From contig NZ_JARKOZ010000091.1 of assembly GCF_029978005.1 (NCBI RefSeq), forward strand, positions 1 to 42,148: DNA of 42,148 nucleotides, given 5' to 3'. Below, in pieces: positions 19,332-27,192 of the stretch (position 1 is the first letter of the stretch; each line of letters starts with the position of its first letter). Under the pieces are notes generated by a model, which was not told where the DNA came from, ran no database searches, and saw nothing but the letters and a program-made list of their open reading frames with translations. Both the position numbers and the translations under genes were made by a program. Origin of the DNA: Solidesulfovibrio sp. (GTDB lineage: Bacteria > Desulfobacterota > Desulfovibrionia > Desulfovibrionales > Desulfovibrionaceae).

Positions 19332-21608
19332 ATGAAACGACTGGGCCGCGCCGCCCTCCTTGCCAGCCTGCTCCTGCTTCCCTGTCGGCCGGCGGCCGGG
19401 GAATGGGCGGCCGACATCGTGGACATGGAGTGGTCCCCGTCGCGGTTCGTGGCCGTGGACAAAAAGGCCCAGTCCTTCGCCCTGCTGTCCCGCCAGAGCC
19501 CCTTGCGGGTGCTTGAGGCCATCCCCTGCGCCACGGGCCAGGAACTCGGCGACAAGTTCAAGGAAGGCGATCTCAAGACGCCCGAAGGCGTCTATTTCAT
19601 CACCCGGCGCAAGACCGCCGGGCTCAATTACGAGCTTTACGGCGATCTGGCCTTTCCCCTCAATTTCCCCAACCCGGCCGACGTGGTGCGGCGCAAGTCC
19701 GGCCACGGCATCTGGATCCACGGCCGGGGCCATTCCATCATCCCCTACGAGACCCAGGGCTGCGTGGCGCTCAGCACCCCGGACATCCACCGCATGGACA
19801 CGGAACTGGCCGAAGGCATGCCCGTGGTCATCGCCGACGAGGTCCGCATCGGCGGCCCGGAGGCCGCCAAGCTGCGCTCCGAGGCCACCGAGGTGGTGGA
19901 AGCCACCAAGGGCTGGGCCAAGGCCTGGGAAAACCGCTCGGACGCTTTTTTCAACTACCACGATCCGGAAAAATTCGCCCTGACAGAGGGCAAGTCCTTC
20001 GTCTCCTTCAAAAGTCACAAGGAACGCCTGTTCAAGTCCCTGCCCTGGATCAAGGTGGACCTGTCCGAGGTGCGGGCCATTCCCGGCCCGGACTACTGGG
20101 TGACCTATTTCGTCCAGCTCTACCGCTCGCCGACCCTGGCCTCCCAGGGCCTCAAGCGCCTGTACTGGCAGCGCGGCGCGGACGGGCGTTTCCGCATCAT
20201 CGGCATGGAATACGAGGAGATGCCGGTGACCCTGGCCGCCAACACGGTCACGTCCGGCCGCAAGCCCTCCCCGGACGAGGTCGAGACCGACACCCGAAAG
20301 CCCGACGCCCCCAGCGAGGAGGAGGTCCAGGTCCGCCAGCTCGTGGACGCCCAGCACGCGGCCATGGAGCGCGTGGCCCAGAAAGCCTTCGCCACCCTCA
20401 ATCTCAAGCCCCAGCCCACGCCCGAGGACCAGGCCATCATGGAGGTCGCGGCCACGGGCGCGGTCAAGCCGGGGGTTTCGCCCTTCGCCACAGACGCCGC
20501 GCGTCCGGCCCCGCCCGCGCCGGCTTCGCTGCCGCCCGTTCCCGCCGCCGCGCCGACCCTGTCGGCCGTTCCCGTTGCCCAGCCGGCCAAGGCCGCCCCG
20601 GCCGCCGCTCCCGAATCCGCGCCGGAAAAGGCCACCGCCTCTGCACCGGCCGTCGCGTCGGTCCAGGTGGCCGCCGTGTCGCCAGCCAAGGCCGAATCCG
20701 CGCCGGCGGCCCCGCCCGTCGCCGCGCCGGCCAAGGCCGCGGGCGCGCCGGTGTCCCCGGCCAAGGCGGGCGAGATCGCCTCGGTCATGGAAGGCTGGCG
20801 CGCCGCCTGGGAGCGCGGGGACATCAACGCCTACATGGCCTTTTACGCCGACGGCGCGCGCCAGGGGAACCTGCGCGGAAAAGACGCCATCCGGCGGCAG
20901 AAGGAGGGCGTGTGGCGGGGCGGCTCTCCCGGACGCGTGGGCATCACGGTGGTTTCCGCCAGCCCCTCCGGCGAGGGCTTCGCCGTGGTCTGCGCCGAGG
21001 ATTACCAGGCCAAGGGCCGCCGCGAGAGCAAGGGATTCAAAAACATCACGCTGGTTGCCTCGGGCGGCCGGCTGCTCATCGCCCAGGAACGCTGGACGAG
21101 GAACAAGCCCGAGGACGTCGCCGACGTGGCCCCGGTCCAGGTCGCCGCGACGCCGGCCAGCCCGGCTGCGCCCGCGCCGGTCCAGGCGGCGGCGAGCGAG
21201 CCGGCTCCCGCGCCGTCCCCGGCCGCTGCGCCGACCCCGCCGCCGGCCAGGTCCAAGGCCGAACGCTCGGCCCAGGTCGCGTCCATGCTCGAAGCCTGGC
21301 GCGTGGCCTGGGAAAAGGGCAAAGTGGACGACTACGCCGGCTTTTACGCCGCCGACGCCGTGCAGGGCGACCGGCGCGGCCGGCAGTCCATCCGCGACCA
21401 GAAGGCCGGGCTGTGGAAGGACAAGGCCCCGAGTCAGGTCACGTTTTCCGACGTCAAGATCGCGCCCCGCAAGGACGGGTTCGTGGTCACCTGCGTCCAG
21501 GACTACCAAAGCCGCGACGGCGGCCGGGACCGCGGGCTCAAGACGCTCTACCTCGCGCCCTCGGGCAACGGCTTCGCCATTGTCGAGGAAAAATGGAGCC
21601 GGCTGTAG
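19332..21608 (+). CDS. Csd6/Pgp2-like L,D-transpeptidase or carboxypeptidase with three NTF2-like modules
   Basis: A 758-residue exported protein: signal peptide 1-23, then a YkuD domain (about 33-170) with the catalytic His130 in GIWIHGRG and Cys144 in ETQGCVALS. The usual SHGC is TQGC, as in some Csd6-type enzymes. Three NTF2-like modules follow: 190-300, 482-590 and 647-758. The last two are clear duplicates (VMEGWRAAWERGDINAY against MLEAWRVAWEKGKVDDY). Pro/Ala-rich linkers (about 390-480 and 600-642) separate them. H. pylori Csd6 and C. jejuni Pgp2 have one NTF2-like domain and trim peptidoglycan peptides to set cell shape. It sits 11 bases after pyrE and abuts the next gene. Confidence 0.88.
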   Translation: MKRLGRAALLASLLLLPCRPAAGEWAADIVDMEWSPSRFVAVDKKAQSFALLSRQSPLRVLEAIPCATGQELGDKFKEGDLKTPEGVYFITRRKTAGLNYELYGDLAFPLNFPNPADVVRRKSGHGIWIHGRGHSIIPYETQGCVALSTPDIHRMDTELAEGMPVVIADEVRIGGPEAAKLRSEATEVVEATKGWAKAWENRSDAFFNYHDPEKFALTEGKSFVSFKSHKERLFKSLPWIKVDLSEVRAIPGPDYWVTYFVQLYRSPTLASQGLKRLYWQRGADGRFRIIGMEYEEMPVTLAANTVTSGRKPSPDEVETDTRKPDAPSEEEVQVRQLVDAQHAAMERVAQKAFATLNLKPQPTPEDQAIMEVAATGAVKPGVSPFATDAARPAPPAPASLPPVPAAAPTLSAVPVAQPAKAAPAAAPESAPEKATASAPAVASVQVAAVSPAKAESAPAAPPVAAPAKAAGAPVSPAKAGEIASVMEGWRAAWERGDINAYMAFYADGARQGNLRGKDAIRRQKEGVWRGGSPGRVGITVVSASPSGEGFAVVCAEDYQAKGRRESKGFKNITLVASGGRLLIAQERWTRNKPEDVADVAPVQVAATPASPAAPAPVQAAASEPAPAPSPAAAPTPPPARSKAERSAQVASMLEAWRVAWEKGKVDDYAGFYAADAVQGDRRGRQSIRDQKAGLWKDKAPSQVTFSDVKIAPRKDGFVVTCVQDYQSRDGGRDRGLKTLYLAPSGNGFAIVEEKWSRL

Positions 21609-22361
21609 ATGGCGTCCGGTGAAAAGGTCGACATCCTCATCCTGCGCGACGCGGCCGGGGTGCGCCGTTTTCGCGTCCCGCTCCCGTTCCTGCGCTTTCT
21701 CTGGATTTTTCCGCTGATCCTGGCGGCGCTTCTGGCCGCGGCCGTGGCCGTGGGCTATCACCTGCGCCGGGACAACCTGGAACTGGCCGGCAAGGTCAAG
21801 GCCATGCACGGGGAGCTGGACGCGGCCGGAGAGGGGCTCATCAAGCTCCAGAACATCGAGATGATCCTGCGCGGCCATGACGTCACCGGGCTCGAAACGC
21901 TCATCGGCTCCTACAGCGCCGCCGACCCGGGCTGGTGGAAGCCCCGGGCCGAGGAGGAAAAGCCCGGCAAGCCCGAACCGCGCGAGCGCGAGACGGCCAA
22001 GCCCGATCTGGCCCGGCTCCTTTCCCGCGTGGACGCCAACCAGGCCGGCATCGACAACCTGCGCGCCCGCATCGACAACAAGAAGCTCCAGCTCAATTTC
22101 GACCTGAGCAACGTCACGCCCCAGACCAACCTGGTCGGCCGGGTCGAGGCCGGGCTCATCGGCAACGACGCCAGCCTGACGCCGCTCAAGCCCGAAAAGG
22201 ACGAACTGTCCTTCCAGATCCAGCGCTTCAAGCAAATCGCCGCCAGCCTTCCCCTGCCGGGCAAGATCGAGCCCAGGGACGTCTACGGGATCAAGCTCTC
22301 CGTGGTCGATCCTTCCGGCAAGGTCGTCTTCGCCCAGGTCTACCCGCTGTCCAAGGAATAG
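21609..22361 (+). CDS. Single-pass membrane protein of unknown function
   Basis: A 250-residue protein: a short basic N-terminus, one strongly hydrophobic segment (about 28-50), then a likely coiled helix (55-95), a charged Pro/Glu/Lys-rich linker (about 110-135) and a C-terminal domain (about 140-250). The end of that domain reads DVYGIKLSVVDPSGKVVFAQ and looks beta-rich. The topology suggests an inner-membrane anchor with a periplasmic domain. Its ATG follows the transpeptidase stop codon with no gap, so the two products are made together and may interact. I recognise no named family. Confidence 0.85.
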   Translation: MASGEKVDILILRDAAGVRRFRVPLPFLRFLWIFPLILAALLAAAVAVGYHLRRDNLELAGKVKAMHGELDAAGEGLIKLQNIEMILRGHDVTGLETLIGSYSAADPGWWKPRAEEEKPGKPEPRERETAKPDLARLLSRVDANQAGIDNLRARIDNKKLQLNFDLSNVTPQTNLVGRVEAGLIGNDASLTPLKPEKDELSFQIQRFKQIAASLPLPGKIEPRDVYGIKLSVVDPSGKVVFAQVYPLSKE

Positions 22362-22372
22362 CGCCCGTCGCG

Positions 22373-23191
22373 ATGTCCCGTTTCTACGTGAACCTGAACC
22401 TGCGCGTGGCCGACCGCGAGCCCGCCTTGTGGGCGCGCCACCTGAACGGGCGCGTGCCGCCGGAACTGGGGCTCGATCCAGTGCTCATGGACGCCAAGAC
22501 CCCGGCCTGGCACAGGGAGGCGGCCCGCCGGCTGGACGAAGCCGATCTGCCGCGCACGCTCCACCTGCCCTTTTTCGACCTCCAGCCCGGCAGCGCCGAC
22601 GCCCGCATTCGGGCCGCCAGCCTGGATCGCCTGCGCGAGGCCCTGGAAACGGCCTCCGTCTATGCCCCGGACCGGCTCGTGGGCCACTCCGCCTACAACC
22701 GCTTCCTCTACATCCGATCCTTCGACGACTGGGCGCAGCGGGCGGCCGACACCTGGGCCGAGGCGCTCGCCGCCTGGCCGGGGCACCCGCCGCTTTGTCT
22801 GGAGAACACCTTCGAGACCGATCCGGCCACGGTTTCCGGGGCCGTGGCCGCGCTTCGGGAGCGGCTGCCCGAGGCGGCGCGCGGCCGGGTCGGGGCCTGC
22901 TTCGACGTGGGCCACTGGTTCAGCTTCGCCGGCGGCAAGGCGCTTTCCAACCTCGACGCCTGGCTGGACGCCCTGGCCCCGTATCTGCTGCACCTGCACC
23001 TGCACGACAACGATGGGTCCTTCGACCAGCACCTGGGCCCCGGGCAGGGGGAGATTCCCTTCGCCGCCATTCTCGACGGCCTTGCGGCCCGGGGCCTTCG
23101 CCCCACGGCCACCTTCGAGCCCCACGCGCCGGCCGCCTTCGCGGCCGCCCTGGCCTTCGCCGCCTCCCGTCCCGACTTCTTCGCCGGCTGA
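22373..23191 (+). CDS. TIM-barrel protein of the sugar phosphate isomerase / AP endonuclease 2 family
   Basis: The 272-residue protein has the metal-site pattern of the family: Glu144 in CLENTFETD, Asp178 and His181 in CFDVGHW, His209/His211 in LHLHLHDNDG, Asp218/His220 in FDQHLGPGQGEIPF and Glu249 in TFEPH. Such enzymes are sugar isomerases/epimerases or related lyases; the substrate cannot be read from sequence. It starts 11 bases after the membrane-protein gene and ends the pyrE-led gene string. The ATG at 22373 lies next to weak Shine-Dalgarno sequence and is the start that keeps the first beta strand (FYVNLNLRV). Confidence 0.85.
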   Translation: MSRFYVNLNLRVADREPALWARHLNGRVPPELGLDPVLMDAKTPAWHREAARRLDEADLPRTLHLPFFDLQPGSADARIRAASLDRLREALETASVYAPDRLVGHSAYNRFLYIRSFDDWAQRAADTWAEALAAWPGHPPLCLENTFETDPATVSGAVAALRERLPEAARGRVGACFDVGHWFSFAGGKALSNLDAWLDALAPYLLHLHLHDNDGSFDQHLGPGQGEIPFAAILDGLAARGLRPTATFEPHAPAAFAAALAFAASRPDFFAG

Positions 23192-23256
23192 TTTCACCGT
23201 CCCACGGTCGGCCTGGCGGGAAGCCGGGCCGTTTGACCCGGGCCGCACGTCGCGGG

Positions 23257-24279
23257 TCAGGCGTCCGGATCGGCTTCCTCGCACGTCGGGCGCGGCCCGG
23301 CGGCCGGCGGCGTGTGCACGAACGCATCCGCGGGCAGGATCCGGTGGGCGGGCGTGGTGTTGAGCAGGAGCCGCGCCACGTCCGGCCTGGCGTAATGTCC
23401 GGCCGGATCGGCAGCCGTTTTGGCGATGCCGATGGCGGCGAAATCGACTTCGGCGTAGAGGATGCCTTCCCGATCCTCCGGGATCGGTTCGCAAAGCGGC
23501 GCGCCGTCCGGGCCGAAAATCATCGAGCAGCCGCCGCCGATGGGCAGGAGTTCACGGCGCAGGGGCGTATCGCACAGCATGGCGACGAGTTCCGGCGTGG
23601 CGACCTGGGTCGCGGCCAGCACGTAGCACTGGCCCTCCAGGGCGTAGATCTGGCTCGTCGCCCAGGTCATTTCCGGTCCCAGGGCATAGGACTTGCCCTT
23701 GTACAGGGACAGGCAGGGCCAGGCCGCGACGTGGATCGCCTCGTTCTGGGCGTACATCGCGTACTTGAGCAGCGGCTGGAGGTGTTCCCAGCAGTTGAGC
23801 GCCCCCACGCGGCCGATCTCCGTCTCGGCGACCTGCAGATGGCTGCCGTCGCCCTCGCCGAACACGCACCGTTCCGCCAGGGTCGGCTTGAGCTTGCGGC
23901 GCAGTATGCGGGGCTCGCCCTGGGGAGAGAGCAGCATCTGCCCCATGTAGAGGCTGCTGCCGGAGAGCTCGCTGTAGCCCATGCAGACGAAGATGCCGTT
24001 GTCGGCGGCCGCCCGGCGCAGGGCCAGGTCCTGTTCGCTCCCGATCACCAGGGAATTGTCGCGGTAGCCCGGTATGTGAGCCAGGCCTTCAATGGGCGCG
24101 CCGAGCCAGAAAAAGAACGGATACCCCGGCAACCAGACTTCGGGGAAGGCGATGAGCCGCGCTCCGTTGCGCGCCGCTTCCTCGATCAGGCCGATCCCCT
24201 TCTCGATGGACCGATCCAGATCGAAGTAGAACGGTGCGGCCTGGACGCAGGCGACTTTGACGTCGGGCTTGCTGGCCAT
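23257..24279 (-). CDS. Nitrilase (aliphatic-nitrilase type carbon-nitrogen hydrolase)
   Basis: A 340-residue enzyme with the catalytic triad Glu47 in FPEVWLPGYP, Lys129 in RRKLKPT and Cys163 in NCWEHLQPLLKY. Both match the nitrilase signatures closely, so conversion of a nitrile to a carboxylic acid plus ammonia is likely; the natural nitrile is unknown. The start at 24279 is fixed by AAAAGGAG, seven bases upstream; an in-frame start at 24306 lacks one. No functional neighbour is seen: the TIM-barrel gene converges on it and fliQ lies behind. Its upstream region is sharply AT-rich, unlike the surroundings, which fits acquisition or separate regulation. Confidence 0.93.
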   Translation of the reverse strand: MASKPDVKVACVQAAPFYFDLDRSIEKGIGLIEEAARNGARLIAFPEVWLPGYPFFFWLGAPIEGLAHIPGYRDNSLVIGSEQDLALRRAAADNGIFVCMGYSELSGSSLYMGQMLLSPQGEPRILRRKLKPTLAERCVFGEGDGSHLQVAETEIGRVGALNCWEHLQPLLKYAMYAQNEAIHVAAWPCLSLYKGKSYALGPEMTWATSQIYALEGQCYVLAATQVATPELVAMLCDTPLRRELLPIGGGCSMIFGPDGAPLCEPIPEDREGILYAEVDFAAIGIAKTAADPAGHYARPDVARLLLNTTPAHRILPADAFVHTPPAAGPRPTCEEADPDA

Positions 24280-24348
24280 GCGATTGCTCCTTTTGCTTGT
24301 CGCCATACGGGCGTTGGCGACGCCTCGTGGCGTTTCGGCGGTGGAGCA

Positions 24349-24363
24349 ACATGTGTTCCATGT
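24349..24363. promoter_or_regulatory. Inverted repeat upstream of the nitrilase, candidate operator
   Basis: ACATG (24349-24353) and CATGT (24359-24363) flank five bases. The site is 70 bases upstream of the nitrilase ATG and adjoins a strongly AT-rich stretch (24361-24400), where the promoter probably lies. The arms are short, so this is only a candidate. The remaining bases up to 24572 hold no gene. Confidence 0.3.
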
Positions 24364-24572
24364 AAATATTATTTTATATTAATATGTTATAAAATGCATT
24401 CCCGCTGGGGTGACAAGGAAAGAAGACAGCGGTGTCACGGCTGCAGACAGCGGAGTGGAATTTCGGTTTCCTGACGGGAGCGGACGGATGGGCGGGAAGG
24501 GAAATCGGACGAGTGAAGCCGCGCCCGGAACGGGCTGGGACGCGCCGGGGAAAAGCCGCGTGGAATGTCGGG

Positions 24573-24842
24573 TCAGCGCAGGTACATCGGGATGTTCATG
24601 AACAAATCCCGTGTGAAGTTGATCATCTTGTCCATCATCCAGGGGAAGGCCAGGAGCAGGGCCAGGAACATGGCCAGGATCTTCGGCACGAAGGTCAGCG
24701 TCATCTCCTGGATCTGCGTGGCCGCCTGGAGCACGGAAATGACCACGCCGACGACGAGCGACACGCCGAGCATCGGCAAGGCCAGGAAAAGCGCCGTCTC
24801 GATGGCCTGTCTGGATACGGCCACGACCATGTCCGGTGTCAT
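24573..24842 (-). CDS. fliQ: Flagellar export gate protein FliQ
   Basis: An 89-residue protein with two membrane helices (about 15-40 and 50-75), beginning MTPDMVVAVSRQAIETAL and carrying LQAATQIQEMTLTFVPKI, both characteristic of FliQ. It forms the export gate of the flagellar type III system with FliP and FliR. A strong GGAGG precedes the ATG. It is the last gene of the leftward era-yggS-fliLNOPQ string; fliR and flhB are not in the window. Confidence 0.97.
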   Translation of the reverse strand: MTPDMVVAVSRQAIETALFLALPMLGVSLVVGVVISVLQAATQIQEMTLTFVPKILAMFLALLLAFPWMMDKMINFTRDLFMNIPMYLR

Positions 24843-24860
24843 TGCGCCTCCCCCTTTACG

Positions 24861-25697
24861 TCATGTCGCGAACGAGTTGACCAGCGACCCTACCATGAGG
24901 CCCCAGCCGTCCACCAGCACGAACAGCAGCAGCTTGAACGGCATGGCGATGGTCGCCGGCGGCAGCATCATCATGCCCATGGCGAGCAGAATGCTCGAAA
25001 TGACCATGTCCAGGATGAGAAACGGGATGTAGATCAGAAAGCCGATGGTGAAGGCCGTCTTCAGCTCGCTGATCATGAAGCCGGCCGCCAGCATGACCGT
25101 CGGCACCTCGGACTTGTCCTTGGGCCGCTCCATCTTGGTGACGGTGTAAAAGACCGACAGGTCCTTCTCCCGCGTGTGCTTGAAGAGAAACTCCCGAAGC
25201 GGCGCCTCGGCCTTCTTGAGGGCTTCGGTGAAGCCGATCGTCTCTTCCATGTAGGGCGTGATGGCGTCGTCGTAGATGGCCTTGCCCGTGGGGTACATGA
25301 TGACGCAGGTCAGGAAGATGGCCAGGCTGGCCAGGATCTGGGTCGGCGGCACCTGCTGCACGCCCATGGCCTGGCGCAGGAAGGAAAAGACGATGATGAT
25401 CCGGGTAAACGACGTCACCGTCAGGATGAACGACGGCGCAAGCGACAGCACGGTCAGGGCGAACAGCACCTCGAGCAGCGTGGCCACGCGCTCGGGCTGG
25501 TTCTGGCCGGCGGCGAGGTTGAGCGAAAGCGTGGGCGCGTCCTGGGCCAGGGCCGGCGCGGCGAGAAAAAGCGCCAGCACGGCCAGGGCGGCCAGGGCCA
25601 GGCTAAGGCGAGGAAGCAGGGCCGCCGCCTTCCGGAGGCCGCGTCTTGGCGGCCAAGGCTGCGGCGAAACTTTGCTGGGGCTGGGGAATGTCGTCAT
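24861..25697 (-). CDS. fliP: Flagellar export gate protein FliP
   Basis: The 278-residue protein is the core of the flagellar export gate. It has a long positively charged leader, a cleavable hydrophobic segment (about 32-52) and the FliP segments TSFTRIIIVFSFLRQAMG, VPPTQILASLAIFLT and the C-terminal pair of helices. The ATG at 25697, with AGGA 11 bases upstream, puts its first 32 codons inside the 3' end of fliO in another frame. The only later start would destroy the signal peptide. It precedes fliQ by 18 bases. Confidence 0.96.
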   Translation of the reverse strand: MTTFPSPSKVSPQPWPPRRGLRKAAALLPRLSLALAALAVLALFLAAPALAQDAPTLSLNLAAGQNQPERVATLLEVLFALTVLSLAPSFILTVTSFTRIIIVFSFLRQAMGVQQVPPTQILASLAIFLTCVIMYPTGKAIYDDAITPYMEETIGFTEALKKAEAPLREFLFKHTREKDLSVFYTVTKMERPKDKSEVPTVMLAAGFMISELKTAFTIGFLIYIPFLILDMVISSILLAMGMMMLPPATIAMPFKLLLFVLVDGWGLMVGSLVNSFAT

Positions 25698-26007
25698 CGT
25701 CGGCCGGTTCCTCGGTAAGCAGCGTGATGGCGTGGTCGGTCACGCCGAGAACGAGGTTTTTATGCAGGAATCGGACCACGACAATGCTCTTTCGCGGCCC
25801 GAGGCTCAGGTGCGCCTGCAGCCGCAGCAGGCCGCCGCGACCGGCCGGGCCGATGCCGAAGCGGCCGCCGAAGCGCCGCAGCAGCCAGTAGGCGGCGTAG
25901 ATGACGGCCAGGACCAGAAGCAGGGCCAGGGCCATGTGCATGGCCGTGCCGGCCAGCCCGAAATCCGTGGGCGGGGGCGCGGCGAGGGGGGCGGCGGGAT
26001 CAGGCAA
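25603..26007 (-). CDS. fliO: Flagellar biosynthesis protein FliO
   Basis: A 134-residue protein with one membrane helix (about 23-42, MHMALALLLVLAVIYAAYWLL) followed by the FliO cytoplasmic beta domain (KSIVVVRFLHKNLVLGVT). FliO helps FliP assemble. It appears to start at a TTG that overlaps the end of fliN by eight bases; an internal ATG at 25941, immediately before the helix, is possible. The C-terminal Pro/Ala-rich tail overlaps fliP by 95 bases. Confidence 0.85.
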   Translation of the reverse strand: MPDPAAPLAAPPPTDFGLAGTAMHMALALLLVLAVIYAAYWLLRRFGGRFGIGPAGRGGLLRLQAHLSLGPRKSIVVVRFLHKNLVLGVTDHAITLLTEEPADDDDIPQPQQSFAAALAAKTRPPEGGGPASSP

Positions 26008-26563
26008 GCTGCTTCACCCGCTCGATGGGGCTGATGATGTCCGTGAGGCGCACGCCGAACTTTTCGTTGATGACCACGGCCTCGCCCCGGGCCACCAGCT
26101 TGCCGTTGACGTAGATTTCCAGGGGTTCGCCGGCCAGCTTGTTGAGTTCGATGACCGAGCCCTGGCCGAGCTGGAGCAGTTCGTTGATGAGCAGCTTGGT
26201 GCGGCCGAGCTCGGCCGACACGTCCAGCGGGATGTCCAGGATGAAGTCCAGGTCGCGGCGGACGTTCTCCGGCCTCGGGGCCTTGGCCTCCTGCGTCAGA
26301 TTCTTGAACTGGGCCGAGGCGCTCTGGCGCGACAGGGACTCCTGGTCGCGCTCGCGCTTGATGGACTGTTCTTCCTCGTCGGCCAGGGCGGCGGCCCATT
26401 CGGCCGCCAGGGCGTCGTCCTCTCCGGGCTTGGGCCCGGCGGCGGGCTGGTCGAACAGGGCGTCGATGTCGGATTGGGAGGCCGGCTTGTCGTCTTCCTG
26501 ATCATCCAGGGCGGCGGCCCACTCGGCCGCCAGCTTGTCCTGATCGATGTCGTCCGGAGCCAT
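26000..26563 (-). CDS. fliN: Flagellar motor switch protein FliN with long N-terminal extension
   Basis: A 187-residue protein. The C-terminal 85 residues (about 103-187) are the FliN/SpoA domain (FILDIPLDVSAELGRTKLLI, VNGKLVARGEAVVI) that builds the C-ring. The first 100 residues are acidic and disordered and contain LAAEWAAAL twice (11-19 and 52-60) and SQSDIDALF (29-37). The last element resembles the FliM/FliY N-terminal motif that binds phosphorylated CheY. E. coli FliN is only 137 residues and lacks it. The gene lies between fliL and fliO. Confidence 0.94.
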   Translation of the reverse strand: MAPDDIDQDKLAAEWAAALDDQEDDKPASQSDIDALFDQPAAGPKPGEDDALAAEWAAALADEEEQSIKRERDQESLSRQSASAQFKNLTQEAKAPRPENVRRDLDFILDIPLDVSAELGRTKLLINELLQLGQGSVIELNKLAGEPLEIYVNGKLVARGEAVVINEKFGVRLTDIISPIERVKQLA

Positions 26564-26587
26564 GGAATGTCCTTGCGCCGCGGCGGG

Positions 26588-27169
26588 TTATTGAATGACG
26601 AAATCCGTGAAATAGACCCGGGCCACCTTGGCCTGGCCGATGGCCTGGTTGAGGCGGTCGACGATTTCCTTGCGCAAAAGGATCTTGCCCTCGAGGGTGG
26701 ACAGGTCCTGGGAGGTCTTGGAGGAGAGCAGCATGAGCAGGGCGTCGCGGATCTTCGGCATGTTGGCTTCGAGCAGTTCCGGGTTGCCGGTCATCTCCAC
26801 GTCGAGCACGAGCTTGAGGTAGCGCCTGGCGCTGGGGTCGGCCAGGTTGACCACGAAGGCCGGCAGGGGAACGTTGTTGGACGGGGCCTTGTCCTTGCCT
26901 TTCTCGCCGTGCCCGCCCTTGGCCTCGCCGTGTCCGCCCTCGGCCTTTTTCTCCTCGGCCTTGGGCGCGGCTTCGGCCTTCTTCTCCTCGGCGGCGGGCT
27001 GGCCCTCGGCCGTGGCCTCGGCCGCCGCCGGCGGCTTGGCCGCGAAGAACTTCAGATAGGCGAAATAGCCGCCGCCGCCCAAAACCAGCAGCAGGACGAC
27101 CAGGATGACGTATTTGAGGAAGCTCTTTTTCTTCTTGCCCTCTGCGGGGGCTTCGGGAGCGTCGGCCAT
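26588..27169 (-). CDS. fliL: Flagellar basal-body protein FliL
   Basis: A 193-residue protein with a basic N-terminus, one membrane helix (about 20-42), an Ala/Glu/Lys/His-rich linker (about 48-97) and the periplasmic FliL domain from NVPLPAFVVNLAD onward, ending VARVYFTDFVIQ. FliL rings the stator and stabilises it. The ATG has GGAG six bases upstream. It is 24 bases before fliN and 23 bases after yggS. Confidence 0.95.
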   Translation of the reverse strand: MADAPEAPAEGKKKKSFLKYVILVVLLLVLGGGGYFAYLKFFAAKPPAAAEATAEGQPAAEEKKAEAAPKAEEKKAEGGHGEAKGGHGEKGKDKAPSNNVPLPAFVVNLADPSARRYLKLVLDVEMTGNPELLEANMPKIRDALLMLLSSKTSQDLSTLEGKILLRKEIVDRLNQAIGQAKVARVYFTDFVIQ

Positions 27170-27192
27170 GGCTGTCTCCGGGCGTTGGCGGC

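Noticed and set aside
22429-24474. Long rightward frame running through the TIM-barrel gene and opposite the nitrilase
   Set aside because: It crosses two genes with clear motifs and has no family signal or ribosome site.
24523-24535. GCCCG/CGGGC hairpin after fliQ as a terminator
   Set aside because: A five-base stem with a three-base loop and no T-run on the fliQ strand.
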